A stretch of DNA of 64,000 bases from an uncultured Pelagimonas sp. GTDB lineage: Bacteria > Pseudomonadota > Alphaproteobacteria > Rhodobacterales > Rhodobacteraceae. Below, piece after piece: positions 27,956 to 36,887 of this stretch (the first letter of the stretch is position 1; every line of letters begins with the position of its first letter). The stretch spans positions 62,001 through 126,000 of the forward strand of contig CANMPP010000003.1 in NCBI GenBank assembly GCA_947499735.1, given 5' to 3'. The position numbers were made by a program, and so were the translations under genes. A model generated the notes under the pieces. That model had not been told where the DNA came from. It worked only from the letters and a program-made list of their open reading frames with translations, and made no database searches.

Positions 27956-28417
27956 CTATAACGGGAGGGCCGTCGTGTCTTTGATGTCTTCCATCACAAA
28001 GCTGGCGGAAACATCCGCGATTTGCACTTTTTCGATCAAGCGTTGATAAAATCGATCATACGCGGCCACGTCGGACACGCGAACGCGTAACACATAGTCC
28101 AGATCGCCGGTCATGCGCTGGGCTGCGACAATCTCGGGCATTGTTGTGACCGCACGGCGGAATGTGGTAAGCCATTGCGCGCTGTGATCATTCGTTTTGA
28201 TCAAAACAAACACCTGTAGGCCCAAGCCGACCGTCTTTGGGTCGATGATTGCAACACGCTTTTGTACGATACCATCGGCCTCAAGCCGTTTCACCCTGCG
28301 CCAGCATGCATTGCGCGATAGATGCACTTTATCGGCCAAGGTATCGATGCTGAGGGATGCATCGGATTGCAAGAGATGCAATATTTTGCGGTCTAAATCG
28401 TCTATTAATGAACTCAT
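27956..28417 (-). CDS. Lrp/AsnC family transcriptional regulator
   Basis: A 153-residue regulator. An N-terminal winged helix-turn-helix (DRKILHLLQSDASLSIDTLA then LSRNACWRRVKRLEADGIV) is followed by an AsnC/RAM ligand-binding domain (MTGDLDYVLRVRVSDVAAYDRF). Such proteins sense amino acids. The ATG at 28417 (MSSLIDDLD) is taken; a GTG six codons upstream is the alternative. It is divergent from the DUF6356-amidotransferase pair and about 180 bases upstream of the exported-protein gene, and could control either. Confidence 0.88.
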   Translation of the reverse strand: MSSLIDDLDRKILHLLQSDASLSIDTLADKVHLSRNACWRRVKRLEADGIVQKRVAIIDPKTVGLGLQVFVLIKTNDHSAQWLTTFRRAVTTMPEIVAAQRMTGDLDYVLRVRVSDVAAYDRFYQRLIEKVQIADVSASFVMEDIKDTTALPL

Positions 28418-28426
28418 GAATGGGAT

Positions 28427-28442
28427 ATTATCCACAAATAAT
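28427..28442. promoter_or_regulatory. Possible Lrp autoregulatory site
   Basis: ATTAT-CCACAA-ATAAT is a perfect 5-bp inverted repeat, AT-rich like Lrp/AsnC sites, in the short stretch upstream of the regulator's start codon. The match is short, so confidence is low. Confidence 0.25.
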
Positions 28443-28525
28443 GGTATTTGTTAGATGAAATTGGGAAAAATTTAGACAGCTTCCGAGCTAAAAGTGACCC
28501 CGTTGCACTAAGCTAAGAGGCCAGC

Positions 28526-28738
28526 ATGACACGTGTTTTGCAAAAAATATTCATCGACCACCCGCAATCTGTGGACGAAACCTATTTCGAACATATGCGG
28601 TTTGCTGGTTGGTTTGCGTCACGCCTTTTGTTGGCAGGTGGTGCAGCGCTGGTGCATGCGATCATTCCTTGTCTGTTTGAAAAAACGGCCAGTGCGATGA
28701 TCAAGGAAATGCATACACGTCTGGTCACGCGCGACTGA
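28526..28738 (+). CDS. DUF6356 family small protein
   Basis: A 70-residue protein, MTRVLQKIFIDHPQSVDETY at the start, with one hydrophobic helix (FASRLLLAGGAALVHAIIPCLF) and a conserved-looking HPQSVDETYFEHM motif. It matches, from memory, the short DUF6356 proteins common in alphaproteobacteria. Its TGA overlaps the ATG of the amidotransferase gene by one base (TGATG), so the two are translationally coupled; it may help anchor or assist that enzyme, which is inference. Confidence 0.7.
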   Translation: MTRVLQKIFIDHPQSVDETYFEHMRFAGWFASRLLLAGGAALVHAIIPCLFEKTASAMIKEMHTRLVTRD

Positions 28739-29562
28739 TGTGTCGCCTTGCTGCTTATTTAGGACCTGAACGGGCTCTGGCCGATGTGATTGTTGCACCA
28801 AAACATTCGCTGTTGGTGCAAGCGCAGGATGCGCAAGAGGCGAAGCTTGCGGTCAATGGGGATGGGTTTGGCATTGCGTGGTATGGGACCCGGCCTGATC
28901 CAGGTCTTTATAAAGATGTGTTGCCAGCCTGGTCTGACAGGAATCTGCTGAATCTGTGTACGCATATCAGCGCGCCTTTGTTCTTGGCCCATGTACGGGC
29001 TTCAACAGAGGGCGAAACATCGCGGACGAATTGCCATCCGTTCACCTATGAAAATTGGAGCTTCATGCACAACGGACAAACCGGTTCATTTGCGAAGCTG
29101 CGCCGCCCCTTAGAGGCGGTTTTGTCCGATGATCTATATGCATTGAGAACAGGCAGCACGGATTCTGAGCTGATCTTTCTATTGATGCTGCAATTTGGTT
29201 TGCAGGACAGTCCGGACCAGGCCTGCCGCGCGGTGATCGCGCAATTTCACAAAGCAGCCGAAGAGCAAAACGTTGTTCCGTTTTTTCGCATGACATGCGT
29301 ATTGTCAGATGGCCAAAATCTGTACGGGTTTCGATATGCCAGCGATGGGCGATATCCGACATTATATATGTCCCGTTCCTTTTTATCAGGTGGGTTGGTT
29401 TTGGCCTCGGAACCTTTGGACGCAAATAGCGCGAATTGGCAACCAGTTGCGCCCAATCAGTTTGTTTGTTTTGGAGCAGATCAGGCGCAATCGAGCACCA
29501 CGCTGCCCTTAGCTCCAAACGATCACGCGCCGGTCGAAAGTACGCTGATAAAGCTGGTCTAG
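28738..29562 (+). CDS. Class II glutamine amidotransferase (EgtC/YafJ-like)
   Basis: A 274-residue protein with the Ntn-hydrolase nucleophile Cys2 (MCRLAAYLGP) exposed after removal of Met1. NGDGFGIAWYG, AHVRASTEGETSRTNCHPF and FMHNGQTGSF are the glutaminase-site blocks. It lacks a second synthase domain, so it is a stand-alone amidohydrolase of the YafJ/EgtC type. In ergothioneine makers EgtC cleaves a gamma-glutamyl group, but no other egt gene is present. Coupled to DUF6356. Confidence 0.85.
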   Translation: MCRLAAYLGPERALADVIVAPKHSLLVQAQDAQEAKLAVNGDGFGIAWYGTRPDPGLYKDVLPAWSDRNLLNLCTHISAPLFLAHVRASTEGETSRTNCHPFTYENWSFMHNGQTGSFAKLRRPLEAVLSDDLYALRTGSTDSELIFLLMLQFGLQDSPDQACRAVIAQFHKAAEEQNVVPFFRMTCVLSDGQNLYGFRYASDGRYPTLYMSRSFLSGGLVLASEPLDANSANWQPVAPNQFVCFGADQAQSSTTLPLAPNDHAPVESTLIKLV

Positions 29563-29594
29563 CGGCTTTTGGCGGGATGTCCCAACTTGGGAAG

Positions 29595-30449
29595 TCAATC
29601 CCAGGGCGTGAGGCGAGCGGTCAGTTTGGGGTGAATTATGTCACCACTTTCAGATAACCCCGTCGGTTCACCCAAGATCTTAAACTCAAGGTCGGTCTGA
29701 TCGTCATCAGGATGCGCTATGGAATAGCGATGGCCCATAGAATGCGTCATCGCAATGCGTTTTCCGGGGCGTGGGTTCAGGCCTGGGTGTGTTGGGCCAA
29801 GGCCTGCTTTGATGTGATGTGCGATATCCCATTCCAGAATTTCGCCAGCGTGACGTGTTGCCACCCAGCAATGACCATCATCGGTCATGCCGCCGCGCTC
29901 TTGCGGGAAAAAATAGCCGTAGAAATATGCGGCTTCATATCCGGCAGCGCGCAGACTTGCGACGAGATAGGTATTGATGTCGACGCAAGATCCTGGTGTG
30001 AGCCCGCAGGACAGGTAGGGCACCGCATCTGTGCCGTCGTTAAATTTATGATCGGGATGGGCATAGGCAAGCCGCGCCTCGGATTCTGCAACAAGTGCTT
30101 TGATTCCATCCAACCCACCGCCTGCGTCTTGGGCAATTTTGCGACTGGCATTCGCCAGATCAGTTGCCGCCGCAGTGTAGCGCGTTTGGCGTGGCACAAA
30201 GGCCATTTGCGGGTATTGCGCCTCTTTCGGTGTCGTTGAGATATCATAAGTCAGGACTGTGCGCGGACCATTTGGCACAATGACGCATGCGGTTAATCCG
30301 AGTTCCGTTTCGGAAAGGACATGTTTCACATCCCCGCCATCAATGGTTAGCGATGAAACGCAATCATATGGCGTTGAAATCCCTGTGGGAACCAGAAATG
30401 AGGCGCAGTTTTCAGTGTCTATTTCGACGCTTAGGCGGGATATTGGCAT
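29595..30449 (-). CDS. Transglutaminase-like protein
   Basis: A 284-residue cytoplasmic protein with the transglutaminase/protease fold: the nucleophile is in GSCVDINTYLVASLRAAGYEA (Cys near 152), the histidine in DDGHCWVATRH and the aspartate in EWDIAHH. The N-terminal 100 residues form a beta-rich domain as in other bacterial transglutaminase-family proteins. No signal peptide. Substrate unknown; it is convergent with the amidotransferase gene. Confidence 0.85.
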   Translation of the reverse strand: MPISRLSVEIDTENCASFLVPTGISTPYDCVSSLTIDGGDVKHVLSETELGLTACVIVPNGPRTVLTYDISTTPKEAQYPQMAFVPRQTRYTAAATDLANASRKIAQDAGGGLDGIKALVAESEARLAYAHPDHKFNDGTDAVPYLSCGLTPGSCVDINTYLVASLRAAGYEAAYFYGYFFPQERGGMTDDGHCWVATRHAGEILEWDIAHHIKAGLGPTHPGLNPRPGKRIAMTHSMGHRYSIAHPDDDQTDLEFKILGEPTGLSESGDIIHPKLTARLTPWD

Positions 30450-30577
30450 ATGTCATGTCTTTGCTGCAATGTTTCGACCGAGCTTTTATAAGCAGAAAAC
30501 ACCACGTTTTCATGACATCGCTGCAATTGGAAGGCTTGCGCCTTCACAATCCCTGCAGCGCATCATAGCGTCGGGCC

Positions 30578-31975
30578 ATGATGCAAAATACGCTCTTACG
30601 AATTGCTTTGGGAAGCATAGGGTACCTCTTGGCGCTGACATGGCCATGCCTTGGCTGGGCGCATGGATCAGAGGGTGGGTTTGTCCTGCTTTTGCCAACG
30701 GATGTCTATATGATGGCCGGTGTGCAAGTTGTGGCGCTGACCTTTCTGCTGTTGGTTCTGGTGCGTGATGCATGGATCATCAGGCTGTTTGATACTGCTG
30801 TACGCTGGCAGTTGGATTTGACGGGCAGTCAGGCTGTGATCAGTTTGATATCATTCGCCCTTATGGTTTTGGCGTTATGCGTTGGTTTCGCAGGTTCCCG
30901 TGATCCGCTTTCCAATATGCTACCTCTTAGCTTTTGGACCATCGGTTGGGTGGCTCTGGTTTGCTTGGCTGGCATTTTTGGCAATCTTTGGCTGTGGCTA
31001 AACCCGTGGACGGGTTTGTACCGACTGGTTGGAGCCCCCGATCCCATCCTTCAACTGCCCGAGCGTTTGGGCGTTTGGCCCGCATGTGTCATGCTGCTGG
31101 CGTTTTCCGCGTTCCTATTGGCGTATCCTGCGACGGATGATCCTGCCATTCTGGCGACATATCTGGGCGCATATTGGGTGCTTCATATGCTGGGTCTGGT
31201 GCTGTTTGGGCCGATCTGGCTACAGCGTGCTGAAATCGCGACCGTGCTGTTTGATCTCTATGGCCGCATATCTCCGGTTTATTTGGGATCACATCAGATT
31301 GCACTGGGCGGTCCGGGAGCGCAGATTCTACAGCATGCGCCGGTGGCAGGCCTTGGTGGGTTTGCATTGTTGCTGTTAGGGCTTGGCAGCTTTGATGGGA
31401 TCAACGAAACGTTCTGGTGGTTGGCCCGTATTGGAATCAACCCGCTCGAATTTCCTGGCAGGTCTGCGGTGATTGTTCCAACCTTGATAGGTTTGGCGCT
31501 GGGCTGTCTGCTGGTTGTGTTTACAGTGGGTTTTGCCATTTGGTTGGGCTGGACGCTGATGGGGCAAAAGCCAAATCTGAAACTGGTCCTCAATTGGATG
31601 GCGCTTAGCCTGTTGCCCATCGCCTTGGCCTACCATTTCGCCCACTATTTGCCCTCGTTTCTGGTCTACAGTCAGTATGCTTTAGCCGCGTTGAGCGATC
31701 CATTTGCGACGGGGGCCGATCTGTTGGGGCTGCAGCCGTTTTATGTCACAACAGGATTCTTCAATCGCATTGATACGGTGCGGGTGATTTGGCTGTCTCA
31801 GGCTGGGGCTGTTGTTTTTGGCCATATTTGGTCGCTTTTGCTGTCTCATGCGATTGCCCTAAAATTAGCAGAAACCGGCAAAGATGCGCTGAAATTGACC
31901 CTGCCTTTATCAGTAATGATGATTTCATATACATTTTTGGGACTTTGGCTGCTTGCGGCGGCGAAAGGGGCATGA
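30578..31975 (+). CDS. Polytopic membrane protein of unknown function
   Basis: A 465-residue protein with an N-terminal signal (GYLLALTWPCLGWAHG) and about eleven hydrophobic segments. A conserved-looking GSEGGFVLLLPTDVYMMAGV follows the signal, and the C-terminal half has HFAHYLPSFLVYSQYALAAL and GHIWSLLLSHAIALKLAE, with histidines inside or next to helices. I recall similar proteins being annotated as fenitrothion hydrolase, but this is unverified. It ends 112 bases before the Liv-type ABC operon on the same strand and could be part of that transport system. Confidence 0.6.
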   Translation: MMQNTLLRIALGSIGYLLALTWPCLGWAHGSEGGFVLLLPTDVYMMAGVQVVALTFLLLVLVRDAWIIRLFDTAVRWQLDLTGSQAVISLISFALMVLALCVGFAGSRDPLSNMLPLSFWTIGWVALVCLAGIFGNLWLWLNPWTGLYRLVGAPDPILQLPERLGVWPACVMLLAFSAFLLAYPATDDPAILATYLGAYWVLHMLGLVLFGPIWLQRAEIATVLFDLYGRISPVYLGSHQIALGGPGAQILQHAPVAGLGGFALLLLGLGSFDGINETFWWLARIGINPLEFPGRSAVIVPTLIGLALGCLLVVFTVGFAIWLGWTLMGQKPNLKLVLNWMALSLLPIALAYHFAHYLPSFLVYSQYALAALSDPFATGADLLGLQPFYVTTGFFNRIDTVRVIWLSQAGAVVFGHIWSLLLSHAIALKLAETGKDALKLTLPLSVMMISYTFLGLWLLAAAKGA

Positions 31976-32087
31976 GATTGAAGAATATGCCAGAAAAATC
32001 TGGACATATCATATGTGTACAAACAAGCTGACTGTAATTTTCAGAAACATATACATGTGACTAGCGCAACAGACAGGGATTTATGCC

Positions 32088-33359
32088 ATGACACAGACCA
32101 ATCGTCGTACGCTATTAAAAAGTGCCGCAGCAGGCGGCCTACTTGCAGCCAATCCATTGCTTGGCCGGTTCGCATCCGCGCAATCTGCTGCTCCGATTAA
32201 GCTGGGCTTTCAGCAGCACGTGACCGGAATCGGTGCCGCCTATGGTCGGTGGTATGGTCGCACCACAGATGCGGCTGTGAAAATGATCAATGATGCGGGT
32301 GGCATCAATGGTCGTCCGGTTGAGATCGTGGCGGAAGATGATGGAACGGATCCAAAGCGTGGCGCAGAAGTGTTGGAAAAATTTGCCAACCAGCATGGGT
32401 GCGACGCGGCCTTTGGTGCGCTGTTCTCTCACGTTGTTATCGGATCTGCCCCAGCGGCGGGCGAATTGAAGCTGCCGAACTTTGTTGTGTCAGAGGGCCA
32501 TCACGTCGCATCGGGTATGCTGAATCGCTACACGTTGCAGCCCGGCATCACAGATGTGAAAAGTCAGGTTCAGGCGATGGCACCGTTTGTGGCCAATACG
32601 CTGGGCAAAAAAGTGACGATGGTCTTTCCTGACTTTGCCTTCGGCCATGATCACCGCGATTATTTCACCGCTGCGATTGAAGCGCAGGGTGGTGAAGTTC
32701 TAGAACATATCGCGATCCCGCCGACTGAAACCAGCTTTACCAAATATTTCCCGAAAATCCCACGCGACACCGAGGTCCTGTATCACGTGATGGTTGGCCC
32801 TGCAGTTCTGACATTTGTCAAAGAGCTGGGCGAATTCTTTGGCCCGTCTGCACCAGCACTGTTCGGTTTCCTTGACTCCTTGGAAGCGGTTGATTTGGCG
32901 TCACCCGGTCTGGAATTCCTAGAAGGTAGCTATTTCTGGGAAGGCAACCCGCGCTACGCGCAGGAAGACCAGTCAGAGTTTGACAAAACCTTCCGCGCAG
33001 CTGTGGGTGTCGACGCCAATGGCGCGTCAATTTCGGATCCTGCCGATGTATCAACCTATTCGCATATGTTTGGGTGCTGGGAAACGCTACATATCATCAA
33101 AGCAGGTATGGAAGCAGCAGGATATCAAGGCCCCGCGGATCGCGCCAAGCTGATCGAAGCGGTCGAAGCCATGACCTATATCCCTGAAAGCCAAGCCAAC
33201 CCGCAGGGTGCGAAAGTGTTCAACGGCAAGACCCACCAGGTCTTTGGTCATCAATACATTTCGCAAGTTCAGGACGGGAAACTGGTCAAGGTGCACACGA
33301 CATCCATTGACGACACGTTCTATCCAGATGAAGCGGACTATATCTCGCAAAGCTTCTGA
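32088..33359 (+). CDS. ABC transporter substrate-binding protein (Liv/amide type)
   Basis: A 423-residue periplasmic binding protein of the leucine/amide type I fold. The N-terminus TNRRTLLKSAAAGGLLAANPLLGRFASA is a twin-arginine-like signal (RR). The domain starts IKLGFQQHVTG and contains DAAVKMINDAGGINGRPVEI. It is the first gene of a complete five-gene importer. Ligands of this family include branched-chain amino acids, amides, urea and aromatic acids. The neighbouring genes for cyclic-amide and purine breakdown make a nitrogenous ligand plausible but not proven. Confidence 0.9.
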   Translation: MTQTNRRTLLKSAAAGGLLAANPLLGRFASAQSAAPIKLGFQQHVTGIGAAYGRWYGRTTDAAVKMINDAGGINGRPVEIVAEDDGTDPKRGAEVLEKFANQHGCDAAFGALFSHVVIGSAPAAGELKLPNFVVSEGHHVASGMLNRYTLQPGITDVKSQVQAMAPFVANTLGKKVTMVFPDFAFGHDHRDYFTAAIEAQGGEVLEHIAIPPTETSFTKYFPKIPRDTEVLYHVMVGPAVLTFVKELGEFFGPSAPALFGFLDSLEAVDLASPGLEFLEGSYFWEGNPRYAQEDQSEFDKTFRAAVGVDANGASISDPADVSTYSHMFGCWETLHIIKAGMEAAGYQGPADRAKLIEAVEAMTYIPESQANPQGAKVFNGKTHQVFGHQYISQVQDGKLVKVHTTSIDDTFYPDEADYISQSF

Positions 33360-33373
33360 TAGCGCGAGAACAG

Positions 33374-33394
33374 GGCGGGCCGATTTGGCCCGCC
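33374..33394 (+). other. Intercistronic hairpin after the binding-protein gene
   Basis: GGCGGGCC (33374-33381) and GGCCCGCC (33387-33394) form a perfect GC-rich 8-bp stem with a 5-base loop 15 bases past the binding-protein stop. No T-run follows. Hairpins in this position commonly protect the upstream mRNA and raise the amount of binding protein over the membrane subunits. Confidence 0.65.
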
Positions 33395-33425
33395 TGATCA
33401 CAGAAGACCCATAAAAGAAGACACC

Positions 33426-34352
33426 ATGGAATTTGGACCTCACCTCTTGCTGGCCGTGATCGAAGGATCGGTTGGCGCAGCGGTTCTTGCGTTGACGGCG
33501 CTGGGACTGAGCCTTGTTTTTGGCGTGATGCGCGTGGTCAATGTCGCACATGGCGAATTTTACATGTTGGGCGCGGTCATCGCGTGGTATGTCGCCACGT
33601 TTTTGGGGGCGCATCCTGCTGTTGGGTTTGTCGGTGCATTGATCTTGGCACCCGCGCTGGTGGCAGTGATTGCCATGCTGGTGGATTGGCTTGCCCTTAA
33701 GCGCGTGGGATACGATCCAGAAGCCACCATCGTGGCAACCATTGGATTTGGATATATCTTTCAGCAGCTGACCTTGATGGGTTTTGGCCCAGAGGCACGT
33801 CCCGTCGATCCACCGTTCAACAGCCGCATCGCGTTGCCATGGTTTGAATTTGGCGAAAACGGGTTGGAATTTTATTTCCCATGGGGCCTGTCCGTCACGT
33901 CCTACAAACTGTTCGTGATTGGCGCGGCTGCGGTTTTGCTGATCGGGTTCTGGTTGATGCTGTCACGGTCCAAGATCGGCCTTGTGATGCGCGCCACGGA
34001 ACTGGACCGCGAAACCGCGCAGGCCTTTGGTATTCCCGTGGACCGTGTTTATGCGATTGTCTTTGGCCTGGGGGCTGGTCTGGCAGCATTGGCGGCAGTA
34101 TTGATCGTGCCGATCCAGCAGGCCCATTATCTGATGGGTCATGATCCATTATTGCTAAGCTTTATCGTCGTGATCATTGGCGGGCTGGGATCCATTCGAG
34201 GCACCATTGTTGCCGCCCTGTTGATCGGCTTGTCAGATGGAATTATCTCGGTGTTCTTTTCACCAACATTGGCCAAAATCATTGCAACGCTTTTGGTGGC
34301 CTTTGTGCTCGTATTCCGCCCACAGGGCCTTTACGGAAAGAAAGCCGCATGA
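33426..34352 (+). CDS. livH: Branched-chain amino acid-type ABC permease, LivH
   Basis: A 308-residue inner-membrane permease with about eight helices. ALTALGLSLVFGVMRVVNVAHGEFYMLGA is the N-terminal LivH signature. The EAA-like coupling region ATELDRETAQAFGIPVDRVY contacts the ATPases. Its stop overlaps the start of the LivM gene (ATGA at 34349), so translation is coupled. Confidence 0.93.
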   Translation: MEFGPHLLLAVIEGSVGAAVLALTALGLSLVFGVMRVVNVAHGEFYMLGAVIAWYVATFLGAHPAVGFVGALILAPALVAVIAMLVDWLALKRVGYDPEATIVATIGFGYIFQQLTLMGFGPEARPVDPPFNSRIALPWFEFGENGLEFYFPWGLSVTSYKLFVIGAAAVLLIGFWLMLSRSKIGLVMRATELDRETAQAFGIPVDRVYAIVFGLGAGLAALAAVLIVPIQQAHYLMGHDPLLLSFIVVIIGGLGSIRGTIVAALLIGLSDGIISVFFSPTLAKIIATLLVAFVLVFRPQGLYGKKAA

Positions 34353-35281
34353 AGACACATTTGCTGCATCTGGCCCTCATTGGCCTGCTTTTTGCGCTTG
34401 GCTTTATCCTGCCTGATTACCATCAGGGCAATTTCAGCCGCATTATGGTGCTGGCCATCTATGCGATGGGCTACAACGTGATGTTTGGCTATACCGGCAT
34501 GCTAAGCCTAGGGCACGCGATGTTCTTTGCTGCGGGCATGTACGGGTTTGGCTTGTCCGTGCAACTGGGCGATCTCGGTGTGATCCCTGCGATGCTGCTG
34601 GCATTGCTTGGCACAGCCGCATTTGCCGCCTTAGTTGGCGCGTTAAGCCTGCGCACCATTGGTGTCGGGTTCATGATCGTGACGTTGATGTTTGCCCAAG
34701 CGGTCTATCTGACGATCCTATATGCTGGGAAATATACGCGGGGCGATGAAGGTTTTGTTCTGCAACCCGAGGCGCGCACGATTGCGGGCATGGCGTTGAA
34801 CCAACCAGATATCCGTTATTTTACGGCCCTTATGTTGTTCGGCCTTGTCCTGTTGGGAACGGGTCTGTTGGTGCGATCCAATTTTGGGTCGGTGTTGGTG
34901 GCTGTGCGCGAAAACGAAGAACGCACGCGTATGTTGGGATATGATGTGATCGCACATAAAATGGGTGCGGTTGTTGTCTCTGGGGTGATCTCTGGCCTGT
35001 CGGGCGCGACTTATGCTGCGCTGTTTGGATATGTCGGGGCCAGTTTTGCAACCGTCCAATATTCTATCTTTCCGCTGCTTTGGGTGTTGCTGGGCGGTAT
35101 GGGCACAACATTAGGCCCGTTTGTCGGTGCGCTGTTGATGTTCTATCTGATCGATTATTCCAGCGGTTTGACCAATGCCTATATGCTGATCGTTGGTGTT
35201 GCACTGGTTCTGCTGGTGCTGTTTGCCCGCGCGGGCATCATCGGTGAAATCCGCAAAAGATGGGTGCCATGGTTGCCATGA
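34349..35281 (+). CDS. livM: Branched-chain amino acid-type ABC permease, LivM
   Basis: A 310-residue permease paired with LivH. MVLAIYAMGYNVMFGYTGMLSLGHAMFFAAG is reduced to the core GYTGMLSLGHAMFFA, the family signature, and the coupling region is VRENEERTRMLGYDVIAHK. About nine helices. Overlaps LivH by four bases and ends against the LivG start region (ATGA at 35278). Confidence 0.93.
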   Translation: MKTHLLHLALIGLLFALGFILPDYHQGNFSRIMVLAIYAMGYNVMFGYTGMLSLGHAMFFAAGMYGFGLSVQLGDLGVIPAMLLALLGTAAFAALVGALSLRTIGVGFMIVTLMFAQAVYLTILYAGKYTRGDEGFVLQPEARTIAGMALNQPDIRYFTALMLFGLVLLGTGLLVRSNFGSVLVAVRENEERTRMLGYDVIAHKMGAVVVSGVISGLSGATYAALFGYVGASFATVQYSIFPLLWVLLGGMGTTLGPFVGALLMFYLIDYSSGLTNAYMLIVGVALVLLVLFARAGIIGEIRKRWVPWLP

Positions 35282-35289
35282 GGGATGCA

Positions 35290-35985
35290 ATGAACCTACA
35301 TTTGGAAACCAAAGGCCTGACACGGATCTATGGCGGTCTGCATGCGGTCAGTGATGTGGATTTCTCGCTGGAACGGGGTAAGATCCACGCGCTGATCGGA
35401 CCAAATGGTGCTGGCAAAAGCACGTTTGTTGGCATGGTATCGGGCCGGATCCCAGCCAGTTCTGGCACAGTGATGTTCGAAGGGCAGGATATTTCGAACC
35501 TGCCTGCGCATAAACGCATGCGCCGCGGTATGGCCTATACATTCCAGATCACCGCCATCTATGCGAACCTGACACTGGCCCAGAATATTGCCCTAGCGCT
35601 ACAGGATCGCAACCGGGACAAGGCGCTGACCGCGTTGAAACGGATTGGTCTGGAGGATCGAATTGATCAAATCGCGGGCGATCTATCCTATGGCCACCAG
35701 CGTTTGTTGGAAATTGCCATGGGCGTTGCACAAAACCCGCGCTTGCTGATTTTGGATGAACCCACACAAGGTCTGGCCGAAAGCGAAATCGTGCAATTCC
35801 AAACCTTGATCCGGTCTTTGGCTGGAGACACGACGATCCTGTTGATTGAACATAATATGGATGTGGTCATGGCGCTGGCAGAACAGATCACGGTGTTGAA
35901 TATGGGCCAAGTTCTGGCGACAGGAACACCCCAAGATATCCAGTCCAACGCCGCCGTTCAGGCCGCCTATCTGGGGACCGAATGA
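35290..35985 (+). CDS. livG: ABC transporter ATP-binding protein, LivG type
   Basis: A 231-residue ATPase. Walker A is GPNGAGKSTF, the signature region reads LSYGHQRLLEIAMG and Walker B LLILDEPTQGL. The ABC signature has YGHQ in place of SGGQ, as is usual for LivG. The ATG at 35290 follows GAGGG; an ATG at 35278 that overlaps the LivM stop is an equally coupled alternative. Confidence 0.92.
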   Translation: MNLHLETKGLTRIYGGLHAVSDVDFSLERGKIHALIGPNGAGKSTFVGMVSGRIPASSGTVMFEGQDISNLPAHKRMRRGMAYTFQITAIYANLTLAQNIALALQDRNRDKALTALKRIGLEDRIDQIAGDLSYGHQRLLEIAMGVAQNPRLLILDEPTQGLAESEIVQFQTLIRSLAGDTTILLIEHNMDVVMALAEQITVLNMGQVLATGTPQDIQSNAAVQAAYLGTE

Positions 35986-36680
35986 TGCTGAAGCTGGACA
36001 ATATTCAGGCCGGATATGGCCCGGTAAAGGTGCTGCAAGGCGTCAGTTTTGAGGCGCGCGCGGGCGAAGTGCTATGCTTGATGGGGCGCAATGGTGCTGG
36101 CAAGACCACCACGATGAAAGCAATCATGGGTCTGCTTCCTTTGGACAGCGGTCAGATCACTCTGGGTGATGTGACCACCAGCACGCTTCCACCCCATGAA
36201 GTCCCAAAACAAGGCATCGGCTATGTGCCTCAAGGGCGGCGGTTGTTTGGTGGGCTGACAGTTGCGGAAAACATCGATGTCGGCCTGATGACGCGGGGCA
36301 AAGGCAAAAAGACGCGAGAATTCGTGTTGGATCTGTTCCCGCGCCTGCGTGAACGTTTGAACCAACGATCTGAAACCCTATCCGGTGGCGAACAGCAAAT
36401 GCTGGCCACGGCGCGGGCGTTGTGTTTGGAGCCCTCTGTTTTGCTGTTGGATGAACCGACCGAGGGCTTACAGCCCTCAATGATCCAACTGATCCGCGAC
36501 ACGGTCGACAAAATGCGCGATGCGGGTGTCGCTGTTGTACTGGTGGAACAACGGGTCGAGGCCGTGTTGGATATGGCCGATCAGGTTGTTTTCATCGAAA
36601 ACGGCTTCAGCCGCGAAACGATGACGCCTGACGCCCTGCGCCGCGACGGGGCGTTGTTGAAGAAATATGTGGGCATTTGA
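35982..36680 (+). CDS. livF: ABC transporter ATP-binding protein, LivF type
   Basis: A 232-residue ATPase, the last gene of the importer. Walker A GRNGAGKTTTMKAI, signature LSGGEQQMLATARAL and Walker B LLLDEPTEGLQPS. It begins MMLKLDNIQAGYGPVKVLQG and its start overlaps the LivG stop by four bases. No terminator is seen after it; the accessory region starts within about 80 bases. Confidence 0.93.
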   Translation: MMLKLDNIQAGYGPVKVLQGVSFEARAGEVLCLMGRNGAGKTTTMKAIMGLLPLDSGQITLGDVTTSTLPPHEVPKQGIGYVPQGRRLFGGLTVAENIDVGLMTRGKGKKTREFVLDLFPRLRERLNQRSETLSGGEQQMLATARALCLEPSVLLLDEPTEGLQPSMIQLIRDTVDKMRDAGVAVVLVEQRVEAVLDMADQVVFIENGFSRETMTPDALRRDGALLKKYVGI

Positions 36681-36756
36681 TCTGATTTTAGGATGGCGGT
36701 GGACTGAGCGGAAAAGTGAAGTGTCATAGAGAGGCGGCGGCCATCATATCTAGGAC

Positions 36757-36820
36757 TGCATAATCGGTTATAAGGCTGCCTCGCAGCGAATTTCAGGTTC
36801 GAACCCGAACCGATAGTGCA
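36757..36820 (+). other. tRNA-like remnant or structured element
   Basis: The ends TGCA-x-x-ATCGGTT and AACCGAT-x-x-TGCA are inverted repeats that could form an acceptor-like stem. Inside are a GCTGC-CTC-GCAGC hairpin and GGTTCGAACC, which contains a T-loop-like TTCGAAC (36798-36804). The length (64 bases) is too short for a full tRNA, one arm is missing and the T-stem pairs poorly. It lies between the Liv operon and a PIN-like accessory gene, where a tRNA remnant or attachment-site scar would fit. Confidence 0.35.
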
Positions 36821-36887
36821 TTTACATGGATCATTCATTTGGCCAATGCTATTATTTGGCAAGGGAACGATGACATGCGGGCAATGT

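Noticed and set aside
33374-33394. True transcription terminator after the ABC binding-protein gene
   Set aside because: No T-run, and the downstream permease genes need the same promoter; better read as an intercistronic stabilising hairpin.
36757-36820. Functional tRNA gene
   Set aside because: Too short, one arm missing and T-stem mispaired. Kept only as a tRNA-like remnant.
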